Assembly (NCBI RefSeq): GCF_032854445.1
Contig: NC_088295.1
Location: forward strand, 91,383,805 to 91,447,804
Reading direction: 5' to 3'
Origin: Liolophura sinensis
Taxonomy: Eukaryota; Mollusca; Polyplacophora; Chitonida; Chitonidae
DNA: 64,000 nt
Part shown: positions 22,846 through 32,695 of the stretch, one piece after another
Position numbering within the stretch: the first letter of the stretch is position 1
Layout of the letters: each line of letters starts with the position of its first letter
The notes under the pieces: model-generated
Told to the model about the DNA's origin: nothing
What the model saw: only the letters and a program-made list of their open reading frames with translations
Database searches by the model: none
Position numbers and translations under genes: made by a program

Positions 22846-22915
22846 GTGTGTGTGTGGGGGGGGGGGGGGGGGGGGAGGCGTGGGGGGGAGGAGGCGTGGG
22901 GGGGGGAAGAGGCGG
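22846..22915 (+). repeat. Poly-G / GGGGGAGG low-complexity tract
   Basis: A GT run leads into 20 consecutive G residues (22856-22875), followed by GGAGGCGTGGGGGGGAGG-type sequence. Four or more G-runs in register make a G-quadruplex likely. Frames here are glycine- or proline-rich by composition only. Confidence 0.9.
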
Positions 22916-22964
22916 ACGGTATGAAGGAGAGTAAATGGGGCGTTGTGATTGGTGGAGGGGTCGT

Positions 22965-23140
22965 GCACATTCTATTTTACACATTCTGCTTAAAGAACAC
23001 TCACCTTAAGAGAGTATGCATTACATAGGTCAGGGACTCTCCAATAACAGATTGTTGTTTGGTGAGTGCTACCACAGAGACCATGTCAGGGGTTCTCCAA
23101 AACCGGGCTGTTGCTTGGTGAGTGCTGCCACAGAGACCGT
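22965..23140. repeat. Long inverted repeat, right arm
   Basis: Partner of 22190-22345. It holds two tandem ~57-bp modules (GTCAGGGACTCTCCAATAAC ... CACAGAGACC and GTCAGGGGTTCTCCAAAACC ... CACAGAGACC). It lies directly left of the Polinton gene block, so it may be the left terminal repeat of that element; no matching copy was found at the right end. Confidence 0.85.
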
Positions 23141-23229
23141 ATCGATGCGTCATGGTGATAACGTCATCATGATAGAGGCTCTGGCTAAGCTAGGACAATG
23201 TCTTCCCCCAACCAACACCGCAGAACACC

Positions 23230-23600
23230 GGCACCAGTAGCATTACTCATTCTTCCACGAGCACCGCTACCAACATTCCCACCGGAAGAGCTAGCAGCAG
23301 CACCACGTCAAACACGCCACCCCCGACATTCCCTCTGAATCGTAAGGACTACGAGACTTTAGAAACCTTGATGTGGGACAGCGTTGATGAACACCTCGAA
23401 TACTTTGGTGTTGGGAGTTCCGCTACAGCGGTGTCACGGCTGTAAGATTGACCACCCCAGTCAGAAGCAGCACTCATGCTTGGACCCGCTGGATATTATC
23501 GATGAAGGCGTTAAGCGCTTAAACCAGAACAAAGTGCTCAGCGTTTCGTAGGTTATACCCATGTGTGTAGCTATAGCATAGTCCCCCAGCATATAACTAC
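23230..23600 (+). pseudogene. Unassigned open stretch at the left of the Polinton block
   Basis: One plus frame (about 23240-23442) reads a serine/threonine-rich lead followed by an acidic segment (DYETLETLMWDSVDEHLEYF) and then meets stops. Position and composition suggest a small Polinton accessory protein, but I do not recognise it and no start is clear. A TTTCTTTTTAG acceptor-like site follows at 23614-23624. Confidence 0.3.
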
Positions 23601-23805
23601 TGTTGTTGTTGCTTTTTCTTTTTAGCAGCTCCATCCAAACATCTCAATCACCTCATCGAGTTCACCTGCCCACGACCACGACTCAACAACCCCAACTCAG
23701 TTCATCGACGATTCATGCCCAATCTCCCCTTCACACCATTCACACTCACCGTCACAGCCCTCCGGACCCCACCAACACCATTCCGGTGTCTTTTCCACGT
23801 AAACC

Positions 23806-24260
23806 ATGGACGCACGATGGGGACCCACTGGCAGCGGAAAATCCGTCTTTGTCGAACGGGTCACCGACCAAGCCAGGGCACCCATCCCCAGACCGTGTTA
23901 CGGGGAGTGGCAGCCCATGTACTGCACCATGCTGTGCATCGACTTTCAAGAGTGGGAACCCAGTCCTACAGCGTTCGACCCGGGGGAATGGACCCTGGTG
24001 ATCGTGAATGACCTGATGGCCGAAGCGGACGAACGTGTTACGGCACTCTTTACTAAGGAGAGTCACCATCGGCGTAATCTACATCGTGCAGAATCTGTTC
24101 AACAAAAGCAAAAACAATCGCACCATTAGTTTAAACGTTCACTATTTGGTGTTGCTAAAAAAAACCCAGAGATACCTCCCAGATCACGACTATAGCCAAG
24201 CAAATGGTGCCAGGCCACTGTGCAAAAAAGCGGGCTTATGGCTGCCTTGTTAGCCCCCAT
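23806..24260 (+). pseudogene. Polinton/Maverick DNA-packaging ATPase (frameshifted)
   Basis: This matches the FtsK/HerA-A32-type ATPase that Polintons and adintovirus-like elements use to package DNA into capsids. The first frame starts at an ATG (23806) and carries a Walker A loop (GPTGSGKS) within the first 15 residues. A Walker B-like hydrophobic strand ending in acidic residues (LVIVNDLMAEADE) follows at about residues 63-75. Near 24060 the reading frame is lost, and the conserved continuation (VIYIVQNLF...NRTISLNVHYLVL) is read in a second frame to about 24250. The gene is therefore broken by at least one frameshift. The ATP-binding motifs themselves are preserved. Confidence 0.82.
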
Positions 24261-24269
24261 CTTTGCTCC

Positions 24270-24285
24270 CCCCCCCCCCCCCCCT
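24270..24285. repeat. Poly-C tract
   Basis: A run of about 16 C residues immediately after the ATPase remnant. Such homopolymers favour slippage and may mark an indel that ended the frame. Confidence 0.7.
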
Positions 24286-24379
24286 AGTGCCCTCTGCCCT
24301 GGTGGATTTTTCCGGCGTCACTAGATCCAATGATGGCACATATCGAAAGGATGGCCCTGGTCCAACCGCAACTGTTAGA

Positions 24380-24935
24380 GGGGTTAATTCAAGACACGAA
24401 ATGATCTTACCCGATCCCTTCTACCGTCAAAGCACTAAACACGTTTGATGGGAACATGGAAGGCATTTTAAGGTACAAAGCCTTGTCCAATAGAGACAAA
24501 ACTCGACAAATACCAACACGTCCTGCAACGCTGCCTGACATTTCAAGATCAGTACCAGCAAATGAGTAGCTTCAGCCCTCTCACGACGACGGCCACCACC
24601 ACAACAAACACCGCCACCCACAATACCGCCAGAACCCACGCGGGTCACAATACAAAAGCGCAAACCGCCAGGGAGACCATGCATCCTTCCACCGCTGAGA
24701 ACTTCCACCGGCGTCACAGACGGCACCGTGGACACCCCGAAGTCTTCGACTTTCTGACACCCGTCGTCACAAGATGTCTCACACCTTTCGTCCTGCTCCA
24801 CGCATGGTTTTTGAAACTCACGGAGTCGCAGAAAAAAAGAAGACACAGCCTCCCTCCACGATCCCGGGTGGGCGACACCTCGCTTACGTTCCTCAACCGA
24901 ATCATATATCTGGAGACTGGGAATGTGGACTAGCG
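24380..24935 (+). pseudogene. Polinton virion-associated gene between ATPase and minor capsid (decayed)
   Basis: The plus strand shows two protein-like segments in different frames. One is VKALNTFDGNMEGIL (about 24428-24472). The other, one frame over, is a helical segment LDKYQHVLQRCLTFQDQYQQ (about 24503-24565) running into a Thr/His-rich then basic region, which stays open to 24933. The position between the packaging ATPase and the minor capsid gene is where Polintons keep a small gene of unclear virion role. Function is not assigned beyond that. At least one frameshift is present. Confidence 0.5.
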
Positions 24936-24939
24936 GAAA

Positions 24940-25475
24940 TATAGTGCCCGCGATCGTTTGGTCGGTGTATTTCGGCAAGATCGTATCCACAAGACATTCC
25001 TGCCAGAGGAGTATTACCCTACCCACACCATCTTTACACAGGCCCTGAACACCCAATTGAGGAAGAACTCCACTGGATTTTTAAAGCCCGAGGCAGAGCA
25101 GATGGTCTTTAGATATGGCAAGTATCGTCAAAAGAATACGCTGGACTTTAAATCTCCACAAGCCGTGAGCTTTAGCCCACGGAAAATGGAGATCATGATC
25201 ATTTCTGAATGGCCCAGCGAATGTGATTCTTCTTGTTTCAGACCACCGGCACAACACCATCCCCAGGCTGTACGTTTATTCGGATATCACCAAACCCCGC
25301 GTGGTGGAGGATACATTATCCCCACTGTTTCGCCTCGTCCCGCCCCGTGCGTCTTAGGGAGACCACATCACAGAAACCTTTACGCACATCGAGTACATTC
25401 CCGTGCGGAAGAAGCATTTCTCCACGATCGAAATCCATATTAGGGACGACACGAAACAGTGGGGATAATGTAAAG
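24940..25475 (+). pseudogene. Polinton minor capsid (penton-like) protein, broken
   Basis: This appears to be the single jelly-roll minor capsid protein of a Polinton. The 5' two thirds are read from about 24943 in one frame (KTFLPEEYYPTHTIFTQALN, QMVFRYGKYRQKN). The C-terminal third lies in another frame (LYVYSDITKPRVVEDTLSPL and HFSTIEIHIRDDTKQWG), with an in-frame stop in between. The end motif recurs in similar form on the minus strand at about 32165-32235, supporting the family assignment from within the window. The gene sits directly before the small basic protein and the major capsid remnant, the usual order. It is not functional as read. Confidence 0.72.
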
Positions 25476-25489
25476 CGTCCTTAAAGCGC

Positions 25490-25805
25490 CGCTGGCAACA
25501 CTTGGCTCAGGAGGAGGGAGCGTGGGCAGGTGGCAAAGCTTGGCAAGACTGCAGGAGAAGTCCTGTTGCAAACTGCAGTGGATGGCGTGAAAGGCATTTC
25601 CCCAGGGACCCCATCAAACATGCCCTCAAACGCCAGGACGTGGAAAGATGTATACGCCTGCCGGTCAAAACTGGTCGTCTGATCGGTCAGTCGGTAGGCC
25701 TGTTACCTCCTGGTCATCCAGCTCCTCGCCCCAGTATAAAGCGAGGTGCATCCCAACCCAGCGTCATTCGAACTCGGAAGCGCCCTCGGGATATGTTTGG
25801 CTAAG
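25490..25805 (+). pseudogene. Small basic virion-type protein of the Polinton
   Basis: An open frame of 100 codons (25502-25804) is read from a non-ATG first codon. It ends in a strongly basic stretch (SVIRTRKRPRDMFG) just before the major capsid remnant. Upstream it contains Gly-rich and Arg-rich segments. A small basic protein at this position fits a DNA-binding or core protein of the element; this is inference from place and charge. Part of the expected sequence appears to continue in a neighbouring frame, so it may also be frameshifted. Confidence 0.45.
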
Positions 25806-25809
25806 CACG

Positions 25810-26525
25810 ATGGTCTTACTTCACCCTGCTTCCTGCCCGTCGGTCAACAGTGAATTTAATTTGTGGACTTTACCACCTACCCAAACCAGTGCACAAAAAA
25901 GACGCTGGATGCTTACAACCCTATAGCCAGCATCACAGACGGTGGTCCCGTGGATTTTTTTGTCGCCAACGGGGATAAGGACACTTGGACTGATTTGGAC
26001 GTATTTCTACGTGAGAGCCAAAGTGGTGAATAGTGAAGGAGAAACACTCGCGGAGGGCAATCCTGGGGCATCGACCAATCTATGGTTGCATGCTTTGTGG
26101 CAACAAGTGGACGTCTCCATCAACGACAAGCTCATCAGCGCCTCCACCAACACGTACCCCTATTGGACGTATATCGAGACTGTTGACCTACCGCAATGCG
26201 GCCAAAAACACCCACTTTACGAGCGGTTTGTGGTATAAAGACACCCACGCAGAGATGGACACCACGGTCAACAGAAAGGACGGGTTTAGGAAACGGCAGG
26301 CCCTCGCCTTGTGACTTGTTTCTACAAGACCGCTATTTGTTGAACAACGTCTCAATTGGACTGCGTCTGACACCTGCAAAAGACGTATTTGCCTTTCTGT
26401 CGGGGAAGGAGAGAGTAGAAGACCTGCTTACTTAGACCGTTAAAGAGGAGATCACTGTGGAAGCCCCAGCCACGTACCCAATCCGTCGCGTCCTGACTAA
26501 ATATTTCTCCGTGGCCCAGTGACAT
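25810..26525 (+). pseudogene. Polinton major capsid protein (double jelly-roll), truncated and frameshifted
   Basis: The best preserved part is the N-terminal jelly roll. It includes YFYVRAKVVNSEGE, LWLHALWQQVDVSINDKLIS and STNTYPYWTYIET (about 26002-26190), a pattern typical of Polinton/adintovirus major capsid proteins. The frame changes near 26200 (GLWYKDTHAEMD in the next frame) and again near 26330 (NNVSIGLRLTPAKDVF). Weak continuation reaches about 26520 (ITVEAPATYPIRRVL). The start near 25810 is also in another frame. Full-length members are several hundred residues longer, so the second jelly roll is largely missing. This is a dead copy. Confidence 0.78.
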
Positions 26526-26607
26526 ACCAGTGTAAAGGAATAAAACTTGCTTTTGGGGAGTCTGCCCAAATGCCTGATTATATGCACGTTTGAAGGAGTG
26601 TGCTCTA

Positions 26608-26635
26608 ACACCCCCCCCCCCCCCCCACACCCCCC
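26608..26635. repeat. Poly-C tract
   Basis: CACCCCCCCC...CACCCCCC, about 25 bp, just right of the major capsid remnant. Confidence 0.8.
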
Positions 26636-26690
26636 AGTTTTCAACATTTTTACATTAACTCCCTGGCCTTAGACGCGGGAGGATGTGAGG

Positions 26691-26695
26691 TCACA

Positions 26696-26726
<31 letters not shown>

Positions 26727-26754
26727 GCACGCGCGCACACGCACACGCACACGC

Positions 26755-26800
<46 letters not shown>
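26691..26800. repeat. (GCAC)n / (CA)n microsatellite
   Basis: About 110 bp of CACG/CGCG steps passing into a pure (AC)20 run. Alternating purine-pyrimidine sequence of this length can adopt Z-DNA. It marks the point where the polymerase gene, read on the minus strand, is cut off. Confidence 0.95.
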
Positions 26801-26802
<2 letters not shown>

Positions 26803-26809
26803 GGCTGGG

Positions 26810-28160
26810 GTGGTCTCTGTTGGGTGGCTGGTTGGGTTGTGGGGTCGTCTCGATGTCCAGGCATGTGGTGCTCACACTGTCCTCCAAAACTTTCCGCTTG
26901 CCATTCTTGATCGTTTTGTCGTGCCCTGACTTCCCCAACAACATCATGGCTTCCCTGATTATTGCTGTGGTAGAGTCCACGCCCCGTTGACGACGATCTC
27001 GGGCCACGTGGACGGCAAAGTCACGGAAGCAGGCTTTCGGTGTATACTGGACGAGCTGATACACCCGAGTGACGACGAGTCCGTGGGTCAGGTACCACTG
27101 CAGCAACGGTGTCCCCAACAAAATCTTGCTGCCAAACATGCCCTTGATTAACATCCTTTTGGGTAATGATGTGGCTGGCCTCGGCGAATGTGGTGGGTGT
27201 CGAGGGTCACCTCCGTGTTTTTAAAAATGAGAGGGCATTTGGAGAACGTGGGTTTAAACGTCTCTGGCACGTGGATGTTGCACTCAACGAACCCTCAGAG
27301 CTGACCCTGTACAACAGGATTCAACAGTTGCTCTTGGGTCCGACAGGATAGAGATTTGAAGTTGTAATGCTGGAGAAACGCCTGAAGACGGGGGTGGGTT
27401 TGCTTCAAATGTACGAAGTAGCACTTCCACATCTCCACTACGTCTTATCCCAAATGCTCAAAGCAGGCCCGTGCTCGTTGGTCTCGTTATGAAGATCTTC
27501 GGGGGCTAGATCTCACTTAGTACAGCTCCGGTGTAGGTCAGGTGAAACTCGTGAAAATGCCAAAATAACGAGAAGACGATCAGACGTAAGATGAGCATAC
27601 TGTCACAAGAAAAAAGGGAATCCGTTCTAATCATGAAACAATAACAACCGTACATTACCTGAAAGACGGTGATTTGGCCGTTCAGGGTGACGAATGCATT
27701 CACAGGCAGTTGACGATCACCGATGCGTGTTTCAGTGTTGTCCAAACGATGACGCCCAACTCTTCGGCTGGCAAGTCCAACCGCTCCTCAGCCAGGCGAG
27801 CTGGACTCTGAATCGGAACGTAGTGGATGAAATGCCGTTATCGGATGTAATGTTCGGCAGGCATCGGGGCCGTCAGGCAAGCCAAGTACAAGGCATTGGC
27901 ATCGAATCCCACGATTTCACTTGACACACCTTGTCACAACGAATTCGTGTGAACACTTTTTGATGGTAGCGGTGAAGAATGATTCTGAGGTCTCCCACAA
28001 TGTTCTGTTTGAAACATGGGTGCAACTTTGTGTTGTCTTCCCCTATCGATGAAAAGTAGATGGAAAGGTCCTGAAACAGGTAGGGAAGGGTGATGCCTGG
28101 GATGCTTATGCAGTGTTTTAACACGCCCACGCGCACCGTGTGGTAGAATGTGACCATTTT
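26810..28160 (-). pseudogene. Polinton family-B DNA polymerase, C-terminal part (broken)
   Basis: Minus-strand frames carry pieces of a protein-primed family-B polymerase. One, at 28157-27873, leads into a motif-A-like DSMPMPCTWLA preceded by FKQNIVGDLRIILHRYH. Another, at 27154-26880, holds a palm segment (LLGTPLLQWYLTHGLVVTRVYQ) and a degenerate GKSGHDKT where the family has its N-S-x-Y-G box. Stretches between them are read in shifting frames. The motif C (D-T-D) region is absent; the reading stops at the CA repeat. Convergent orientation to the capsid genes is normal for Polintons. The N-terminal part lies at 30159-29263, separated by a retroelement insertion. Confidence 0.75.
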
Positions 28161-28199
28161 CCCCTAAAGCTACCGTGAATGGAATGACGTCCACACTTA

Positions 28200-29260
28200 T
28201 TATTGTACAACACCAAGAAATCTTGGCCGATCCAATATATTGATGATCTACTGGCGTTAAATAATCCCCATATTGCTGAAGAGGTGAAGGCAATCTATCC
28301 GCCTTCATTGGATTTAAAGGAGACAACAGATAGTCCTGATGGTACATCTTATTTGGATCTATATCTGTACAAAGACGGACAAGGTCTCCGTTCACGCCGC
28401 CTTTACGACAAAAGGGATAATTTCAATTTTGATATTGTAAATTATCCTTATTTAGATAGCAATATACCAAAGGGTCCTGCATATGGCGTATACATATCTC
28501 GCCTTGTAGCATTTGTCAGATCTTGCGTTAATTGTGATGACTTTAATCTGCGTCACAAGTTGCTAGTTCAAAAACTAGTTTGTCAAGGATACTCCATCAA
28601 ACGCCTTCATTCTAAGTTTCTCAAATTTTACAATGACTATAACACTCTCGTTGGCAGGTAAGGACAGAGCGTTCGGAATCTCTGGCGATCTGCATTGTGA
28701 TCAACCACATAGACGGCGCTGTTATCCCTATATACATATCTATCACGTACATGGTATTTAACAACATAGATGGCGCTGGTTGCCGAGTGTAACCGTCTAT
28801 CTTGTATGTCATGTGTAACATCATAGATGGCGCCTCTTGTAGCATGAGATCTTTACATATTAACGGGACAAACGTAATCGTCCGTTACTTTTGAATCATA
28901 ATCTGATCGGTTAGGGTGTGTAACGCTAGTCATTTTCAAACTGTATCTAATACCGCTTAACCTGGGGCTAGGGGCCGTAAAGGTAGCCATGCTCATTACA
29001 TCAGCATGATGCCTTTATGAACAGTTGCAATGAAAGCGCGACTGAGATACTTGTTTAGCTGTTATGTGACATGGAACTCATTCACGGACTACGAATTTGA
29101 ACTTTGATATGGAATTCATGCCTGGAATGTTCATTGTCTGCCCGGCATCATTGAAAACTGATGACCGCTTCTCTCTTGTGTGTTACCGGCTTTATTTCTT
29201 ATTTATATAATTTCTTACATACCTTTGTCTTCGAGAGTTAGTGTTAAACGTTGTTGTGAA
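28200..29260 (+). mobile_element. Reverse-transcriptase retroelement fragment inserted in the polymerase gene
   Basis: An uninterrupted 152-codon frame (28203-28661) carries the catalytic box (QYIDDLLAL), followed by a connection region (SYLDLYLYKDGQG, LYDKRDNFNFDIVNYPYL, NIPKGPAYGVYISRLVAF). It ends in a basic helical segment (RLHSKFLKFYNDYNTLVGR). The block is a recurrent animal retroelement type that I place near Penelope-like elements, without certainty. The 3' part (28690-28845) holds three copies of an AACATAGATGGCGCT-like motif. The polymerase frame resumes on the minus strand at about 29263, which fixes the right border; the left border is near 28200. It is 5'-truncated and lacks an endonuclease. 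Confidence 0.75.
28690..28845. repeat. Three degenerate ~60-bp repeats with AYA(A)CATAGATGGCGCT core
   Basis: The core ACATAGACGGCGCT (28708), ACATAGATGGCGCT (28763) and CATAGATGGCGC (28822) recurs at about 55-60 bp spacing, downstream of the RT stop codon. It is probably part of the retroelement's 3' UTR. Confidence 0.6.
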
Positions 29261-29526
29261 AATGAATCTTGCTATTATCGACTTGGAACGCCCTTTACGG
29301 ACTACGAATGGTATAAGAATGTCGGACTTGACGCTTATATTCATGCCTTGCGATCGTCACAGACACTTTCAGTTCTGGTACTCTTTCACGGAACACACTA
29401 CATCCTTCAAATCGTTATGGAAGGCTTCGCGAGGTGATGGGGTTGTTTCCTGGAGACGAACATGTAACATGTAACAGAAGCGACCTTTGGTCACCCCACA
29501 CTCGTAAGCTTTGACCCAATTATCTT

Positions 29527-29829
29527 AACTGTAGTTCGGGGCCCAATAATTCCGCACGTCTAAGAATTTGAGTTGACTCGTGGAGAGGAACATGTGATCG
29601 CTATTCCGTTTGATGAGGTCCTTTATCCCGTCTGTCTTGCTCAAGTAAGAGCACAACTGTCGCTTGATGAGGTTACTGTAACTGTAGTTCGGGGCCTAAT
29701 AATTCCACACGTCTAAGAATTTGAGTTGACTCGTGGAGAGGAACATGTGATCGCTATTCCGTTTGATGAGGTACTTTATCCCGTCTGTCTTGGTCAAGTA
29801 AGAGCACAGCTGTCGCTTAATGAGATTAA
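29527..29829. repeat. 153-bp tandem duplication inside the polymerase exonuclease region
   Basis: Two copies begin AACTGTAGTTCGGGGCC (29527, 29680) and agree at about 95% of positions. The period is 153 bp, which is 51 codons, so the minus-strand frame passes through both. Confidence 0.95.
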
Positions 29830-29948
29830 AATCGTATTTTCCAAATTAAACCCCAGGACGGGCAGTTCGGCCAGATAGGCTAAAACCATCCTTTGAGTTT
29901 TTGGGAGTAGGATTTCCGTTTTGATGAAGGATCGACTGGGCCGGACAT

Positions 29949-30046
29949 GGCCATTCGCTCGTCCAGCGTATCCAGAACGTGGCGATAGTTGTGCGTCGGC
30001 CATTCGCTCGTCCAGCGTATCCAGAACATGGCGATAGTTGTGCGTC
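29949..30046. repeat. 49-bp tandem duplication
   Basis: GGCCATTCGCTCGTCCAGCG starts at 29949 and 29998; the copies differ at one base (AACGTGG/AACATGG). The length is not a multiple of three. Confidence 0.95.
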
Positions 30047-30260
30047 AGGGCTTTAAAGCTAGCTTCACTGACAGTTGTCCTATATACCGCGTCGTATGTC
30101 GTCATCATCATGAAGTCATCGCACGCGCACGACCCCCTCCACCAGTCACAACGTCCCATTTATTCCCCCTCCTCCTCCTTAATATAGTAACTTGCATCTA
30201 AAACAACAGGAACGGCTATACTGTGTGGCTACTGGTTTGATTTAATAAACATGATATATT

Positions 30261-30448
30261 AATACTTCGTGGACGGTTTCCTCTCCGGTAGTACGTGGAA
30301 AGGCCTACCAGCAGCCTGCGGATTGTTGCGAATTTCCTTCGGGCTCTGTCCGGTTTGCTCCCACCATAAAGCTTACCGCCATCGTATAAGAGAAATACCC
30401 TTGAGTATACAGCGTAAAGCATCAATGAAATAAATAAATAAATACTTC
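30261..30448 (+). mobile_element. SINE, 5'-truncated, with 8-bp target duplication
   Basis: Plus orientation: GGTTTCCTCTCCGGTAGTAC, CAGCAGCCTGCGGATTGTTG, GTCCGGTTTGCTCCCACCAT, and an ATAAATAAATAAAT tail. AATACTTC flanks it at 30261-30268 and 30441-30448. Confidence 0.85.
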
Positions 30449-32130
30449 TTGGAGCGTCCGATCACAAACTGGGACCTGCAGGTATGTAAGAACTATCACT
30501 TCACAGTTCCTTTAAATGGCACGTCTGATATTACGTCTGAAATCTTTTGCGAACTGATTGGATAATCATGATCGTGTGTATAAAGTTCGGGTCAGGCAAG
30601 AAACGCAGTGATATAAAACTATTGCAATAATACATGTATAGTGTTTTTCTTGATTTATTTATTGATTTTTATGAAGATTATGATGATGACTGCGTGTCTT
30701 AAAGAAAATCTTTAATTCTTCGTGATACGTCATGTTTCATCCACTTTGCTGATTCACTTATAAATGAAACATGCATGGAACAGGTAAAACGAAATTTCAA
30801 TTTATTTCGAAAAAATACTGAAATATATATGTATATTTTCATTTCTGCAGATACGTTTCACAGAGTAGAGTGTTGTTGTAACTTCCACAAACGATACAAG
30901 GCGATTTATGTTTGAATATTTCGGTTTTATTTAAACCATTTTGAAGGATGACTCTGGGAAATGCTTTAAATAGAGTCCGTGAAGGATTCCATGCATGATA
31001 TGCTTTATCTTTACATGTATAAATATATCATATTTATCATGGTGTGAAAAATATGATGGCCATGTCCATTAAATCGTGAGAAAAAAAAATTGGTAAGCCC
31101 ATTATAACGACATCAACTTTTTCCCAAAATTTTAAGGTTGTAACCTGCCACAGAATAAATGGTAATAGAATCTCTACACATTCATAAAGCGTCCCGGCTT
31201 AGAATAATAATTCCAAATTAGGTATGGAAAGTATAAGCAATTTTTCACAAACATAATCACAAAGTGAAATCAGTTTTTATATAAGTAAGTAATTAACTGC
31301 TTAATATAAAACATATCACTTAAGCGAATAATTAACTAGCAGGTGACGCACGCGCATTGCATATTGGCAGTGTATGACAGCATACGTTTACCTTATATCA
31401 GCATTCATTGTCTGCATGACGGTGAGGCATTGGAGTGCTGTACAGTTGATTGCCAAAATATATAATCATATGCCAGGTGATATGCGTTTTGTCAACACTT
31501 ACATCTACATCCAGTGAGTGTAAGTAGTTACCTTTCCTAGCTCCTGTATTTTTTATGGATCGGTTAACGTGCATGCCACGTGTATCACGTGTCAGGGTAG
31601 GCCCATCTAGTCAGTGCCCCTTATAGGTGATCGCTCGAAGACGCTAAAAAGTTCGTTCAAACGCCTGCCTAATTTAAATCTTAAGGGGCTACGGGTCAAG
31701 AATCCCGAAGTGCAGAAAAGCCGAGTAACTGCACATTCGCAGATAGTAATGGCCGAAGCGCGGAGCGATGAAGTCATCATCTACCAATATAGGTTGTGAA
31801 AGATTTCTCTGAGTTAACCGCCAGTTCGTGTACTTGCTGAGCTCTACATTATTCTGCGCGAATTGTTGCACAGGTTGCATGACACTGACAGGTGTTACGC
31901 GTTTCTAAATGCGCATGCTTTACAGACAGGTAGGAAGAGTTGCTCTAAAAACTGGTTGAAGAGTTGGGTTGTTCTACTGTGTGTAAGACTAGATATAATT
32001 TAGTAAAGATAGTTTTATTTTCCTGAGGCTGTATGGCAGCCTTTTGCTAATCGGAACTCCCGCAGCATGATTTACATATAAAGCAAAATCTTTAGGTGTC
32101 TTGAGCACAGTGGCGTGCATCGTTCAGAAA
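30449..32130. other. No supported gene
   Basis: AT-rich sequence. A 61-codon plus frame (31614-31799) begins without an ATG and has mixed, basic composition; I do not recognise it. No mobile-element signature was found. Confidence 0.4.
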
Positions 32131-32149
32131 ACGCCAATTCAAACTAAAT

Positions 32150-32695
32150 CAACCACCCCCCTCGCCCTGTCCACGTTGAATGGTATATTCTTCCCCGTAT
32201 CCATCTTTAACACAATTTCCATTGTAGAGAAATTTTTTCGCATGGATCGCATTCCGTTGGTTGCGTCGGTGACATAATCGCCGTGATGTACACCTAAGTG
32301 GTACTTATTGCGAGCCGTCGGAGCAACCTGTGTAAATCCGAACCCAATTTTACTTGCGCTTTCATAGGTTTATTTTTTTTCTAGTATCTAGAATATGTTA
32401 ATATTTGTTTGGAAATGTAGTTTCTCTAAAATTATCTTGATGGACTATCCAATGGAAAGAGTGATTCTATGACCACGTTTTGCATCCAAATCTTCCAGGT
32501 TTGACCTGGCAAAGATTGAACGTTATACCAGCTACGCGTGTAGTGCAGTTCGCGAAGTTCGCATTCGTGCTGGCCATGCAGTTCGATCGGACACCGGAGC
32601 TGAGTGCAAGATGCGTTAAGGTGTGGCCTGGGCAGTAGTTGAGAGAGGAATCGTTGGGTAATGTTAAATACATACTTCCCTAGTGGCTCACTCAC
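32150..32695 (-). pseudogene. Second Polinton-type minor capsid fragment
   Basis: The minus-strand frame 32695-32432 reads VFNITQRFLSQLLPRP and IELHGQHECELRELHYTRSW. It is followed in a separate frame at about 32250-32160 by RKNFSTMEIVLKMDTGKNIP. That last segment resembles HFSTIEIHIRDDTKQWG of the plus-strand minor capsid remnant at 24940-25475. The orientation is opposite to that copy, so this is a second, independently decayed Polinton piece or an inverted part of the same one. The middle of the protein is missing. Confidence 0.5.

Larger units (their letters stand above)
29263..30159 (-). pseudogene. Polinton family-B DNA polymerase, N-terminal/exonuclease part (broken)
   Basis: Minus-strand frames hold the 3'-5' exonuclease-type domain of the element's polymerase. 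They read FGKYDFNLIKRQ then SDHMFLSTSQLKFLDVWNY in one frame, VKAYECGVTKGRFCY after it, and LQETTPSPREAFHNDLKDV close to the insertion border. A 153-bp (51-codon) segment is tandemly duplicated at 29527-29679 and 29680-29829, in frame. Further upstream a 49-bp tandem duplication (29949-29997, 29998-30046) breaks the frame because 49 is not divisible by three. The gene is thus interrupted by duplication, frameshifts and the RT insertion at 28200-29260. Confidence 0.7.

Noticed and set aside
22715-23028. Proline-rich (minus) and glycine-rich (plus) frames
   Set aside because: Entirely due to the poly-G tract at 22856-22915.
24427-25056. Minus-strand 209-codon frame
   Set aside because: It overlaps two plus-strand Polinton remnants with recognisable motifs; its own translation is Gly/Cys/Arg-rich without domain pattern.
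26685-26990. Plus-strand frame with His-Thr repeats
   Set aside because: Produced by the (GCAC)n/(CA)n microsatellite; the rest is the antisense of the polymerase remnant.
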